A stretch of 64,000 nucleotides of DNA, taken from positions 227,910 to 291,909 of the forward strand of contig NZ_JAJITD010000011.1 in assembly GCF_020880815.1 (NCBI RefSeq), given 5' to 3'. The stretch comes from Paraburkholderia sejongensis. Lineage in GTDB: Bacteria > Pseudomonadota > Gammaproteobacteria > Burkholderiales > Burkholderiaceae. The translations under genes and the position numbers were made by a program. The notes under the pieces were generated by a model that made no database searches, was not told the DNA's origin, and worked only from the letters and a program-made list of their open reading frames with translations. Below are positions 26,118 through 35,213 of this stretch, piece after piece (the stretch's first letter is position 1; every line of letters begins with the position of its first letter).

Positions 26118-27815
26118 TCAGCCTCCCTGCTTCTCGACCCAGAGGTCGTACGAACTCGCCGGCCCGTCGAGCTGCGGCTCGAAGCCCACGCCATGCACGG
26201 TCGATTTCGCGGCGAGGTGATAGGCAGGCGCAAAGAGCGGCACGATAAAGGCCTCATCGACCGCGCGCTTCTGCACGAAGGCAAGCAGCTTGCGGCGCTC
26301 GTCGCCGACCGGCTGCAGCCGCGCCCGGTTGATCGCATCGACGATGGTCTGATCCGGGGTCCTGATCGCGTTGTACAGGAAGCCCTGATCGCCCAGCATG
26401 TCCCACAGTTCCATCGCGACGTCGGACGGATTGTCGGTATTCGGGTAGATGGTCCAGTTGCCGGTGGCCTTCTGGTTCGCAAAATCGCCCGCCGTGGTGA
26501 TACGCAATCCGAGATCGAGACCGATGTTCTGGCGCAGCGCCGACTGGATCGCGCGGATCAGCACATCGCGGCTGTCGCGCACATAGGGCTGCGGATAGCC
26601 GACTTCGATCGACAGGCGTTTGCCGTCCTTCGTACGGAAGCCTTCGCTGTCGCGTGCGGTCCAACCTGCTTCGTCGAGCAGGCGGTTGGCTTGCTTGACG
26701 TCGTTGCCCCACGACTGCTTGAGTTGCGCGTTGTAGTCGGGGTTGTCCGGCCCGATGTTCGACCACGCGCGCTGCACCGTGCCGAGATACACGCTCTTGA
26801 CGATCGCGTCGAGATCGAAGCCGTCGCGCAGCGCGCGCCGCACGCGGACGTCGTTCGCGGGTGCGACCGTGTAGTTGATATTGAGCGTGAATGACGTCGT
26901 CGCCGACGGGCCGGTCAGATACTGGAAACCGTCCACCTTGTCGAACACGCTGACGTCGGTGGGCTGCACGCCTTCTATCAGGTCCACCTGCCCCGAGCTG
27001 AGCGCGCCCGTGCGCACGGCGGCCTCAGGGAGGAAGCGGTAAGTCACATGCTCGAGGTACGCGGCGCCCTGGTGCTGCGCATTGTCCGGCGCCCATTGGT
27101 ACGCGGGGTTACGCGTGAAGGTGGCCGACTGCCCGCGCTGATACGAACTGAACACGAACGGTCCGGTGCCCACGATGCCCGGGCCGCCGCCGCACAGATC
27201 CTTGTTGTCGGCGAGCGCTTTCGGCGAGATGAAGCCCAGCTTCACGCTCGACAGCGATTCGAGCGTGGTGGAATCCGGCTGTTTCATCACGAGCCGCACG
27301 ACATACGGCGACACCACTTCGGCGTGGTCGAAATGCACCAGCAAGGAGGCCGACGCCGAGGTCGTACTGACGTTCTTCAGGATGTAGTCGAAGTTAGCCT
27401 TGACGGCGCTCGCGTCGAACGGCGTGCCGTCGGTGAAGTGCACGTCGTCGCGCAGATTGAACGTGTAGCTCTTGCCGTCGTCGGCGACCGTCCAGGATTT
27501 GGCGAGCCACGGCGCGTAGGTGCCGTCCGTCTTCTTGCTAATCAGCGAATCGATGTAATTGCGGATCACCCAGAATGCGTTCTGCTGCGACGAGCGATGC
27601 GGATCGAAGCACGCAGGCTCGGTCGTCACGCCCCAGGTCAGTGAGCCGCCCGAAACGGGCTTTAGCGCTTGTGCATGTTGCGCAGTCGTATCGGCGTCCG
27701 ACTTGCTGCAGCCGCTCAGCAGCAACGATGCGCCGACAGCCAGTGCGCCGAGTAATGTGGAGGCGGTGCGGTTCGAATGAAGTGCGCGTGTGCGGCGAAA
27801 GACGTCGTGAATCAT
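26118..27815 (-). CDS. Lipoprotein substrate-binding protein of a peptide-class ABC importer
   Basis: SBP_bac_5-type binding protein of about 565 residues, first gene of the importer operon. With the ATG at 27815 it has a lipoprotein signal: basic start, hydrophobic stretch and lipobox LLSGC with Cys at residue 36, giving an anchored mature protein. The pattern YTFNLRDDVHFTDGTPFDA is typical of the family. It appears related to the KPN_01854-type binding proteins found beside the Avi_7169/7170 pair, which supports a link with the convergent monooxygenase genes. An ATG further upstream (27881) would give an atypical leader. Confidence 0.86.
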   Translation of the reverse strand: MIHDVFRRTRALHSNRTASTLLGALAVGASLLLSGCSKSDADTTAQHAQALKPVSGGSLTWGVTTEPACFDPHRSSQQNAFWVIRNYIDSLISKKTDGTYAPWLAKSWTVADDGKSYTFNLRDDVHFTDGTPFDASAVKANFDYILKNVSTTSASASLLVHFDHAEVVSPYVVRLVMKQPDSTTLESLSSVKLGFISPKALADNKDLCGGGPGIVGTGPFVFSSYQRGQSATFTRNPAYQWAPDNAQHQGAAYLEHVTYRFLPEAAVRTGALSSGQVDLIEGVQPTDVSVFDKVDGFQYLTGPSATTSFTLNINYTVAPANDVRVRRALRDGFDLDAIVKSVYLGTVQRAWSNIGPDNPDYNAQLKQSWGNDVKQANRLLDEAGWTARDSEGFRTKDGKRLSIEVGYPQPYVRDSRDVLIRAIQSALRQNIGLDLGLRITTAGDFANQKATGNWTIYPNTDNPSDVAMELWDMLGDQGFLYNAIRTPDQTIVDAINRARLQPVGDERRKLLAFVQKRAVDEAFIVPLFAPAYHLAAKSTVHGVGFEPQLDGPASSYDLWVEKQGG

Positions 27816-28193
27816 CGGGAAAGAGTTTGAAGAGCAATCCCGCAGCCTAAGTAAAAACTTTACTGTTCTCCAACGAATCAATACTGCTAACGATATGTGC
27901 CGCGAATGCAGTGTGCGCGAGCATGCCCGTTGTAACGATCAATTCAGCCAGTATTGCGCGTGACGTCCATGCTGTGTTTTCCAATTCATGAATACAGCGA
28001 CTCGCTTATACGGCCTGCGACGAAACACAGCGTCTGTTCGAACCCGGCGTGACATAGGGCCTGCAAGCGCGCGCATCGGCATATGCCGCACAGGCATATG
28101 CATTCCACGATCGCTTGTTTTACCGCGCAACGACACGACGCTAAGCTCGAAATCCGCCATCGACTTGCCAATGGCTTTATCGCCGCTCCCATC
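27816..28193. promoter_or_regulatory. Intergenic region between peptide-type importer and AraC gene, with an operator-like palindrome
   Basis: The region is non-coding apart from a possible longer start of the AraC gene (28083). AGTAAA-N3-TTTACT at 27850-27864 is a perfect hyphenated palindrome about 35 bases upstream of the binding-protein ATG, a natural operator or promoter position. The AraC-type regulator next door is an obvious candidate to act here. Confidence 0.45.
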
Positions 28194-29150
28194 ATGCCAA
28201 CCTCCGCCGAACAGGCCGCCGACTGGCTTCTCTCCGGACTCGAACTGCGTAGCACCCTGTTTCACGTGGGGCGTTACTGCGGCGCGTATCGCGCGTCGAC
28301 GGCGGGCGCTCAGCGGGCAAGCTTTCATCTCGTGCTGGATGGCGCGTGCTGGCTGCATCTGCCGGCCAGAAACGGCCGAGCCGCGCAAAGCACGCGACTC
28401 ATCGCGGGCGATGCCGTGTTCCTGATGCACGACATCGCGCATTGCCTTACGCCGGACGCCAACGCGCCGGCCGACGACCAATACGCGGTGCGCATCGGTG
28501 CGATGACGCCGCTCGACGCACTCGACGGTTCCCATGATGGCGTCGCGCTGGCCTGCGGTTTCTTCGAATATCGTTCCGATCTGGGCGAGGCCATCACCGG
28601 CCTGCTACCGGATCACCTCCTCGCGCGCCACGACGACACGAAGCTGTCCGGTGCGCGCACGCTATTCGATCTGATCCGCGTGGAAGCGGCCCGCGCGCAG
28701 GACGCACCGTCGCCGCTCATCAATCGTCTGACCGACGCGCTGTTCTTCTATGCGCTACGCGCGGTCGCCAGCGCCGACGATTTTGCACCCGGCCTGTGGT
28801 CGGTGATGCGGCGCGCTGAATTCACGCCGCTCGTCAGCGCAATCATCGAGAAACCCGGCGACGCCTGGACCACGCTTACCATGGCCGCCTTTTGCCACAT
28901 GTCGCGCGCGCGTTTCTGCAAGCAGTTTGCGCAAGCGTGCGGACAGCCTCCCGCGCAGTTTCTCGCGCTGCTGCGCATGAAGGTCGCGGCGGCGATGTTG
29001 AGGCATGGGGCATCGACACTGAGCACCGCCGAGCACGTCGGCTATCAGTCGGAATCCGCCTTCGCGCAGGCGTTCAAACGCGTCACGGGCCTGCCGCCGG
29101 GCACGTGCCGCCGCGAGAGCGCAGGCCTCGCGCACGCACCCGTTCATTGA
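28194..29150 (+). CDS. AraC-family regulator with N-terminal cupin domain
   Basis: AraC-type regulator of about 318 residues from the ATG at 28194. The first 170 residues resemble the AraC cupin (HVGRYCGAYRASTAG, LIAGDAVFLMHDIAH). The C-terminal 100 residues hold the double HTH, with MAAFCHMSRARFCKQFAQA and the second HTH ending ESAFAQAFKRVTGLPP. An in-frame ATG at 28083 would add 37 residues; neither start has a clear Shine-Dalgarno sequence, so the start is uncertain. It is divergent from the peptide-type importer and upstream of the peroxidase/sulfonate-type operon, so it may control either. Confidence 0.84.
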   Translation: MPTSAEQAADWLLSGLELRSTLFHVGRYCGAYRASTAGAQRASFHLVLDGACWLHLPARNGRAAQSTRLIAGDAVFLMHDIAHCLTPDANAPADDQYAVRIGAMTPLDALDGSHDGVALACGFFEYRSDLGEAITGLLPDHLLARHDDTKLSGARTLFDLIRVEAARAQDAPSPLINRLTDALFFYALRAVASADDFAPGLWSVMRRAEFTPLVSAIIEKPGDAWTTLTMAAFCHMSRARFCKQFAQACGQPPAQFLALLRMKVAAAMLRHGASTLSTAEHVGYQSESAFAQAFKRVTGLPPGTCRRESAGLAHAPVH

Positions 29151-29240
29151 GTTGAGACGAATGCGCATGAAAGCGAGACGGCCGCGCATTGCCGGCTCGA
29201 CGGGCGGCGTCAACAATGAGGCTTTCCGATCGAGGATGCC

Positions 29241-29807
29241 ATGAGCCGTCTGCCTCTCCAGTCTATTGAAAGCGCGCCCGAAGCCAGCCGCCCGTTTCTC
29301 CAGAAGTCGCAAGCCGCCAATGGCTTTCTGCCGAATCTGGTTGCAGCTCTCGCCAATGCTCCCACGGCGCTCGAGACCTATCTGACCGTCGGCGAAATCA
29401 ATTCACGCAGCGGTCTCACGCTGGCCGAACGCGAAGTGGTGCAGATCACTGCCGCCGCTATTCACGGCTGCGGTTTTTGCGTCGCGGGTCATACGGCTGT
29501 CGCGTTAAAGAAGGCGCAATTGGCCGAAGCGGTCGTCGACGAAATCCGCGCCCAGGGCGTTATCTCCGACGTGCGTTTGAATGCCGTCGCCGCATTTACC
29601 CGTGAAGTGATCGCCACGCGCGGCGCCGTGTCCGACGACGCGCTCAAGGCATTCAAATCCGCCGGTTACAGCGACGCCAACGCACTGGAAGTCATTCTCG
29701 GCGTGAGCCTCGCAACGCTGTGCAACTTCGCGAACAATCTGGCGCGCAACGACTTGAATCCGCAACTCGAAGCGTATCGCTGGGCCCCGAAGGCGCAGGC
29801 GGCATGA
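29241..29807 (+). CDS. CMD-family peroxidase-related protein
   Basis: AhpD-superfamily protein of 188 residues with the redox motif HGCGFCVAGHTAVA (C-x-x-C and nearby His) near residue 78. It is the first gene of a five-gene run in which it overlaps the acyl-CoA-dehydrogenase-like gene by 4 bases. It is the third AhpD/CMD-type protein within 9 kb. It may detoxify peroxides formed by flavin enzymes of this region. Confidence 0.84.
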   Translation: MSRLPLQSIESAPEASRPFLQKSQAANGFLPNLVAALANAPTALETYLTVGEINSRSGLTLAEREVVQITAAAIHGCGFCVAGHTAVALKKAQLAEAVVDEIRAQGVISDVRLNAVAAFTREVIATRGAVSDDALKAFKSAGYSDANALEVILGVSLATLCNFANNLARNDLNPQLEAYRWAPKAQAA

Positions 29808-30883
29808 ACGCGCCCGTGAGCTTCGAGGCGCTCGACGCCTGGCTCGACGCCAACGCCGAGGCACTCGACGTCGACTCATCCCGCGCAGCGGAGATTCTGC
29901 CGCAACTGGTGCGCTCGCGTGCCGTCGCCGTGGGCGTGCCCGAAGCGCTGGGCGGCAGCGGCGGCACCATCGCGGATGCAATCGAAACGGTCGCCGCCGT
30001 CGCACAACGCTCGCTGACGGCCGCATTCGTGCTGTGGGGACATCGCACCTTCATCGAATACGTGCTGCAAAGCGAGAACCCGGCGCTGCGCGCCCGCTGG
30101 CTGGCGCCGCTGGTCGCCGGCGAGATCGCGGGTGCCACGGGGCTGTCCAACGCGATGAAGTATCTGTCCGACATCGAGCCATTGCAGATGCACGCGACCC
30201 GCAGCGGCGACGCGTTCGCGCTGAACGGCGCTCTCCCGTGGATCACGAACCTGCGGCGTGAAGGTTTCATCGCCGCCGCAGCCTTCGATCACGACGACGG
30301 CTCGCCGCCGTCCATCTTTGCGATTCCGCACGATGCGCGCGGCGTCGAGCGAAGCGACGATCTCGACCTGATTGCGCTGCGCGCGAGCAATACGGCTGCG
30401 CTGCGCGTAGACGGCACGGTGCTCGACGACACGTATCGCCTCGCCGCCAATGCACCCGTTTGGCTTGCCCGCGTGCGTCCGGCATTTCTCGGTCTGCAAT
30501 GCGCAATGTCGATCGGCCTCGCGCGGCGTGCACTGCTCGCCACGCTGGACGCGGGCGAAGCGTCGCGCGGATCGATCCGGGAAGAAATTCACGAACTCGA
30601 AGCGACACTTGCCGATCAATCTTCGCGATTGAAGCAAGGCGTGCTCGACGGCACCTTTTTCAACGCGCCCGCGACGATGTTCGAACTGCGCATCGCACTC
30701 GCCGATATCGTCGCGCGAGCCGTCTCCCTCGAAGTGCAGGCGACCGGTGGACGCGGCTATCTGCGTGGCCAGAGCGGCGGCGCCCGGCGTGTGCGCGAGG
30801 CGTCGTTCATTCCCATCGTTACACCGAGCCTCGTACAGCTGAAGGCGCAGCTCGCGCGGCATCGACGGACGGCGGCGGCATGA
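29804..30883 (+). CDS. Acyl-CoA-dehydrogenase-like flavoprotein
   Basis: Acyl-CoA dehydrogenase superfamily protein of about 359 residues, a little short for the family. The ACAD segments ATGLSNAMKYLSDIEPL (substrate/flavin loop) and QATGGRGYLRG near the C terminus are recognisable. Some members of this superfamily (SfnB, DszC-like) are FMNH2-dependent monooxygenases acting on sulfur compounds, and the sulfonate-type importer fused behind it by ATGA overlap favours that reading. No acyl-CoA pathway gene lies nearby. The catalytic Glu cannot be assigned with confidence. The start at 29804 is fixed by the ATGA overlap. Confidence 0.76.
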   Translation: MNAPVSFEALDAWLDANAEALDVDSSRAAEILPQLVRSRAVAVGVPEALGGSGGTIADAIETVAAVAQRSLTAAFVLWGHRTFIEYVLQSENPALRARWLAPLVAGEIAGATGLSNAMKYLSDIEPLQMHATRSGDAFALNGALPWITNLRREGFIAAAAFDHDDGSPPSIFAIPHDARGVERSDDLDLIALRASNTAALRVDGTVLDDTYRLAANAPVWLARVRPAFLGLQCAMSIGLARRALLATLDAGEASRGSIREEIHELEATLADQSSRLKQGVLDGTFFNAPATMFELRIALADIVARAVSLEVQATGGRGYLRGQSGGARRVREASFIPIVTPSLVQLKAQLARHRRTAAA

Positions 30884-31644
30884 CGTACGGCTCGCATATC
30901 GTCGTGAGCGGCGTCAAGTTGCGCTATGCGACGCGCGGTGTGTTGAACGGCGTGGATCTGTCGGTCGGCCCGGGCGAGCTCGTCGCGCTGCTCGGACCGA
31001 GCGGTTGTGGCAAGTCTTCGCTGTTGCGGGCCATCGCTGGGCTGACGCGCACTACGTCCGGCGCGATTCGCGTCGATGGCGAAACCGTCGATGGACCGCG
31101 CCCGGAGATCGCGCTCGCGTTTCAGGACCCGTGTCTGCTGCCGTGGCTCACGGTGGAGCGCAACGTCGCGTTCGGGCTAAGCTTCGCGCGGCAACCGCGA
31201 CTCACGCGCGCGGTCCGCAAGGAACGCGTGACGAATGCGCTGGCCGCGGTCGGGCTGGAGCATGCGCGTCACTGGCTGCCGTCGCAGCTGTCCGGCGGCA
31301 TCGCGCAGCGCGTCGCGCTGGCGCGCTGCCTCGCACGTGAGCCGCGCGCATTGCTGCTCGATGAACCGTTCGGCGCGCTCGACGAAGTGACCCGCGCCGA
31401 CATGCAGCAGCTTCTGATCGCCGCCGTGCGCAACACAGGCGCATCCGCGCTGTTCGTCACACACGACATCGACGAAGCGCTGCTCGTCGCCGATCACATC
31501 GTGCTCCTCGGCAATCGCGGCACGCTCGTGGGACGCTGGGCAGTCGACCTGCCGCGGCCACGTCACAACCAGGTGCGCTCGCTCGGCGAGTTGCGCATCT
31601 CCATCCTTCAGGCGCTGCAAGACTCGATATCAGAGGCAGCCTGA
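30880..31644 (+). CDS. SsuB/TauB-type ABC transporter ATPase
   Basis: ATPase of about 254 residues of the nitrate/sulfonate/taurine importer class. Walker A GPSGCGKSS lies near residue 42. The Q-loop FQDPCLLPWLTVERNVAFG is typical of SsuB/TauB, and the signature LSGGIAQRVALARCLA and Walker B LLLDEPFGALDE are intact. The ATG at 30880 overlaps the stop of the ACAD-like gene (ATGA), so transporter and flavoprotein are translationally coupled. Confidence 0.9.
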   Translation: MTYGSHIVVSGVKLRYATRGVLNGVDLSVGPGELVALLGPSGCGKSSLLRAIAGLTRTTSGAIRVDGETVDGPRPEIALAFQDPCLLPWLTVERNVAFGLSFARQPRLTRAVRKERVTNALAAVGLEHARHWLPSQLSGGIAQRVALARCLAREPRALLLDEPFGALDEVTRADMQQLLIAAVRNTGASALFVTHDIDEALLVADHIVLLGNRGTLVGRWAVDLPRPRHNQVRSLGELRISILQALQDSISEAA

Positions 31645-31672
31645 GTCCGGCAGACACACGCGGGGAATCTTT

Positions 31673-32863
31673 ATGTGCAACGTACCGATGTCACGACGCG
31701 AATGGCTCAAGCTCGCGTCGCTTTTTACCGTCGCAGGGGCGGCGCCGCTGCTCAGATCGCTCGATGCGCGAGCCGCCGCCGATCCGGATGCGCCCGTGCG
31801 GATCGGCTACCTGCCCATCACCGATGCAACGCCGCTGCTGGTCGCCCATAACAATGGTTATTTCGATGCGGCGGGCGTCCAGGCTGAAAAGCCGACGCTG
31901 TTGCGAAGCTGGGCGCAACTCGTCGAGGCGTTCCTGTCGGGACAGGTCAACGTCGTTCATCTGCTCTCGCCGATGACGGTGTGGGCACGCTATGGCAGCA
32001 AGGCGCCCGCGAAAGTCGTCGCGTGGAATCACGTGAACGGATCGGCACTGACGGTGTTGCCCGACGTGAACAGCGTGGCCGAACTGGGCGGCAAAACGGT
32101 TGCCGTGCCGTTCTGGTACTCGGTGCATAACGTCGTGCTGCAGGACCTGCTGCGCGCCCAGGGGCTCACGCCGGTGCTGAAGCATGCGGGTACGCCGGGG
32201 CCAAAGGAGGTCAACCTGATCGTGATGGCGCCGTCCGACATGCCTGTCGCGCTGGCCTCGAAGCAGATTGCGGGCTATATCGTCGCGGAGCCGTTCAATG
32301 CGGCAGCCGAGCAGCTGAACGTCGGCAAAATTCTGCGCTTTACCGGTGACGTTTGGCGCAACCACGCGTGCTGTGTGATCTTCATGCACGAGCAGGACCT
32401 GACGCAGCGCGCGGCGTGGTCGCAGAAGGTCGTCGATGCGATCGTCAAGGCGCAACTGTGGACGCGTGCCAACCCGCAGGAGGCGGCGAAGCTGCTGTCG
32501 AAGGAAGGCCCTAACCGCTACACGCCGCACGCGCCGCAACTGCTCGCGCGCGTGCTGGCGCCCCAGGCCGCCGATCAGGACCGTTATCTCGGCGACCGTG
32601 CGATCCAGCACGCGGACTGGAACTCGAAGCGGATCGACTTCCAGCCGTATCCGTATCCCAGCTACACGGAAGAACTCGTGCGAAGACTTAAAGCGACCCA
32701 GGTGGAAGGCGCGAGTCAGTTTCTCGCGTCGCTCGATCCGAAACAGGTCTCAGGCGATCTGGTCGATGACCGCTTCGTGAAGAAGAGCATCGAAGCATCG
32801 GGCGGCCTCGCGGCGTTCGGTCAGCAATCGGGTTATATCCGCCGGGAGACGATCGTTGTCTAG
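31673..32863 (+). CDS. SsuA/NMT1-type substrate-binding protein with Tat-like signal
   Basis: Periplasmic binding protein of about 396 residues of the aliphatic sulfonate/NMT1 class (IGYLPITDATPLLVAHNNGYFDAAG). The leader carries SRREWLKLASLF, a twin-arginine pattern followed by a modest hydrophobic stretch and an AxA-like cleavage site near residue 35, so Tat export is likely. The ATG at 31673 has GGGGA upstream; an in-frame ATG at 31688 would start directly at the RR motif. The stop overlaps the permease start. Confidence 0.87.
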   Translation: MCNVPMSRREWLKLASLFTVAGAAPLLRSLDARAAADPDAPVRIGYLPITDATPLLVAHNNGYFDAAGVQAEKPTLLRSWAQLVEAFLSGQVNVVHLLSPMTVWARYGSKAPAKVVAWNHVNGSALTVLPDVNSVAELGGKTVAVPFWYSVHNVVLQDLLRAQGLTPVLKHAGTPGPKEVNLIVMAPSDMPVALASKQIAGYIVAEPFNAAAEQLNVGKILRFTGDVWRNHACCVIFMHEQDLTQRAAWSQKVVDAIVKAQLWTRANPQEAAKLLSKEGPNRYTPHAPQLLARVLAPQAADQDRYLGDRAIQHADWNSKRIDFQPYPYPSYTEELVRRLKATQVEGASQFLASLDPKQVSGDLVDDRFVKKSIEASGGLAAFGQQSGYIRRETIVV

Positions 32864-33683
32864 CGTGCTCGTTCATCAGACTTCATCATCCGGGCGCAGC
32901 CGCAAGCCGGCCTCCGCGCATTGGCGCAGTGTCGTGCTGGGCGTCGCGGGCCTGGTCGCCACCTTGGCGCTCTGGTGGCTCGCCGTCACGCTGCTCGCGG
33001 GCCATAACGCGATGACCGCGCAGTTCGCGCCGCAGCGCGCGCTGCAAGCGCTGCCTGCCCTCCTCGCCAACGATCAGCTACTCGTGCATGTGGCGACCAG
33101 TCTTAAGCGAATCGCCGTCGGGCTTGCATGGGCACTCGTGATCGGCGTGCCGCTGGGTTTCGCCATCGGCCGTCTGCGCTGGCTCGAACAGACGCTGTCG
33201 CCCACGCTGCAATTGCTGCGCATGATCTCGCCGCTTTCGTGGATGCCGCTTGCCGTGATGTCGCTCGGCGTCGGCGATCGCGCGGTGTATTTTCTGCTCG
33301 CGTTCGCCGCGGTCTGGCCGCTTGCGATGAGCACCGCTTCAGGTGTCGCGCATCTCGACCGGCGCTGGATCCAGCTTGGCGAAAGTCTCGCCGCCACGCG
33401 CGCGGAAATGCTCTGGCATATCTATGTGCCGGGCGTCGCCGCACACGTGCTCACGGGCGTGAGGCTCGCCATCGGTATCTTATGGATCGTGCTGGTGCCC
33501 GCGGAAATGCTCGGCGTGAGCGCGGGTCTCGGCTATCTGATTCTCGATACACGCGACCGGCTCGCGTATTCGGAACTGACTGCCGTCATCCTGGTGATCG
33601 GCGTGCTGGGTTTTCTGCTGGATCTCGCGGCGCGCGCGATCGCTGCGCGCCTGTCGAGTGACGCGACGATGCGGGCCCAGTAG
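32856..33683 (+). CDS. SsuC/TauC-type ABC permease
   Basis: Inner-membrane permease of about 275 residues with six predicted helices. The EAA-type loop GESLAATRAEMLWHIYVPGVA lies near residue 180 and fits sulfonate/taurine/nitrate importers. The TTG at 32856 has GGGAG 7 bases upstream and overlaps the binding-protein stop by 8 bases; GTG at 32865 is the alternative. It ends the operon 43 bases before a convergent monooxygenase gene. Confidence 0.88.
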   Translation: MSSVLVHQTSSSGRSRKPASAHWRSVVLGVAGLVATLALWWLAVTLLAGHNAMTAQFAPQRALQALPALLANDQLLVHVATSLKRIAVGLAWALVIGVPLGFAIGRLRWLEQTLSPTLQLLRMISPLSWMPLAVMSLGVGDRAVYFLLAFAAVWPLAMSTASGVAHLDRRWIQLGESLAATRAEMLWHIYVPGVAAHVLTGVRLAIGILWIVLVPAEMLGVSAGLGYLILDTRDRLAYSELTAVILVIGVLGFLLDLAARAIAARLSSDATMRAQ

Positions 33684-33726
33684 ATCCATGTGTAACGCCG
33701 ACGCGACCGGGCACGGCGCAACGATC

Positions 33727-35082
33727 TTACCGTTGCGAAATAGCCGAGCGATCGTCGACCGCAAAAAACCGGTTTGCCGGTCGCGGCAAGCCCAGATGGT
33801 CGCGCAACGTATTGCCTTCGTACTCGCGACGGAATATGCCGCGCCGTTGCAACTCCGGCACGACCTTCCCGACGAAGTCGTCGAGGCCCGCGGGCAGATA
33901 CGGAAACATCACGTTAAAGCCGTCGCTGCCCGCTTCCGTCAGCCATTGCTCCATCTCGTCCGCGATCGAGCTGGGCGTGCCCACCATCTGCAGCCCCGAG
34001 TAACCGCCGACCCGTTGCGCGAGTTGACGGACGGTCAAACCCTCCTCGCGGGCCCAATCCACCACACGCTGCCTCGCGGACCGGCTCGCGTTGCTTTCGG
34101 GGATCTCGGGCAACGGTCCGTCGGGATCCAGTGCGGAGACGTCGTGACCGAGGGCGATCGACAGGGAGGCAATCCCGCTGTCGTAGTGGACGAAGCTGTC
34201 GAGGCGCTCGCGTTTTTCATGCGCTTCTTCGAGCGAGTCGCCAACCACGACGAACGCACCGGGCAAAATCTTCAGGTGGTCGGGATCGCGGCCAAGCTTT
34301 TCCATCCGCGACTTCACGTCGGCGTAGAAACGTTTGCCGGCTTCCAGATCCGGCTGCGCGGTGAAGACTGCTTCGGCGGTTTCGGCCGCCAGCTGCCGCC
34401 CCGCCTCCGATGATCCCGCCTGCACCACCACCGGCCAGCCCTGCGGCGGCCGCGCGATATTGAGCGGTCCGCGCACCGAGAAGTAGTCACCCTTATGCGC
34501 GAGAACGTGCAGCTTCGCCGGATCGAAATATTCGCCGCTCGCCACGTCGCGCACGAACGCGTCGTCGGCCCAGCTATCCCAGAGGCCCGTCACGACGTCC
34601 ATGAATTCGCGCGCGCGACGGTAACGCTCGTCGTGCTCCATGTGTTCGTCGAGACCGAAATTGAGCGCCGCGTCCGGATTGGACGTCGTCACCACGTTCC
34701 AGCCCGCGCGGCCGCCGCTCAGATGGTCCAGCGAAGCAAAGCGGCGCGCGACGTGAAACGGGGTGTCGAAGGTCGTCGAAGCCGTTGCGACGAGACCGAT
34801 TTTTTCCGTCACCGCAGCGAGCGCCGACAGTAACGTGAACGGCTCGAACGAGGTCGCGGTTTGGCCGCGCTTGAGCGCATTGACCGGCATGTTCAGCACG
34901 GCCAGATGGTCCGCCATGAAAAATGCGTCGAAGCGCGCGCGCTCGAGTGTCTGCGCGAAACGCTTCAGATGTGCGAAGTTGAAATTGGCGTCGGGGTACG
35001 CGCCCGGAAATCGCCATGCTCCGGTGTGCAGGCTGACGGGGCGCATGAATGCGCCGAGATGCAACTGTCGGATCCGTGTCAT
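33727..35082 (-). CDS. NtaA/SnaA/DszA-family FMN-dependent luciferase-like monooxygenase
   Basis: FMNH2-dependent monooxygenase of 451 residues, the normal length for the NtaA/DszA class, which opens C-N or C-S bonds of nitrilotriacetate, sulfones and similar compounds. Family segments visible are AWRFPGAYPDANFNFAHLKRF near the start, DHLSGGRAGWNVVTTSNPDAA near residue 120, GWPVVVQAGSSEAGR near 220 and the C-terminal LRDHLGLPRPANRFF. It needs a flavin reductase, not found in this window. It is convergent with the sulfonate-type importer, so use of an imported organosulfur compound is inferred. A decayed relative lies at 48925-49112. Confidence 0.9.
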   Translation of the reverse strand: MTRIRQLHLGAFMRPVSLHTGAWRFPGAYPDANFNFAHLKRFAQTLERARFDAFFMADHLAVLNMPVNALKRGQTATSFEPFTLLSALAAVTEKIGLVATASTTFDTPFHVARRFASLDHLSGGRAGWNVVTTSNPDAALNFGLDEHMEHDERYRRAREFMDVVTGLWDSWADDAFVRDVASGEYFDPAKLHVLAHKGDYFSVRGPLNIARPPQGWPVVVQAGSSEAGRQLAAETAEAVFTAQPDLEAGKRFYADVKSRMEKLGRDPDHLKILPGAFVVVGDSLEEAHEKRERLDSFVHYDSGIASLSIALGHDVSALDPDGPLPEIPESNASRSARQRVVDWAREEGLTVRQLAQRVGGYSGLQMVGTPSSIADEMEQWLTEAGSDGFNVMFPYLPAGLDDFVGKVVPELQRRGIFRREYEGNTLRDHLGLPRPANRFFAVDDRSAISQR

Positions 35083-35213
35083 GGCTTCGGCCGCCCGAAA
35101 ATAAAAGCTACACGATACTCCTGACGGATCGGAGTCGCTGAAGCGTCAACGCGTCCGCTCTAACGCGCCTGCCCAACGGCTCGACGGCTCGACCGGAGCG
35201 GTGGTAAACGGTT

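Noticed and set aside
35117..35135. Inverted repeat ACTCC-N9-GGAGT upstream of the luciferase-like monooxygenase as a CysB-type operator
   Set aside because: Five-base arms are too short and the sequence does not match a consensus I can defend.
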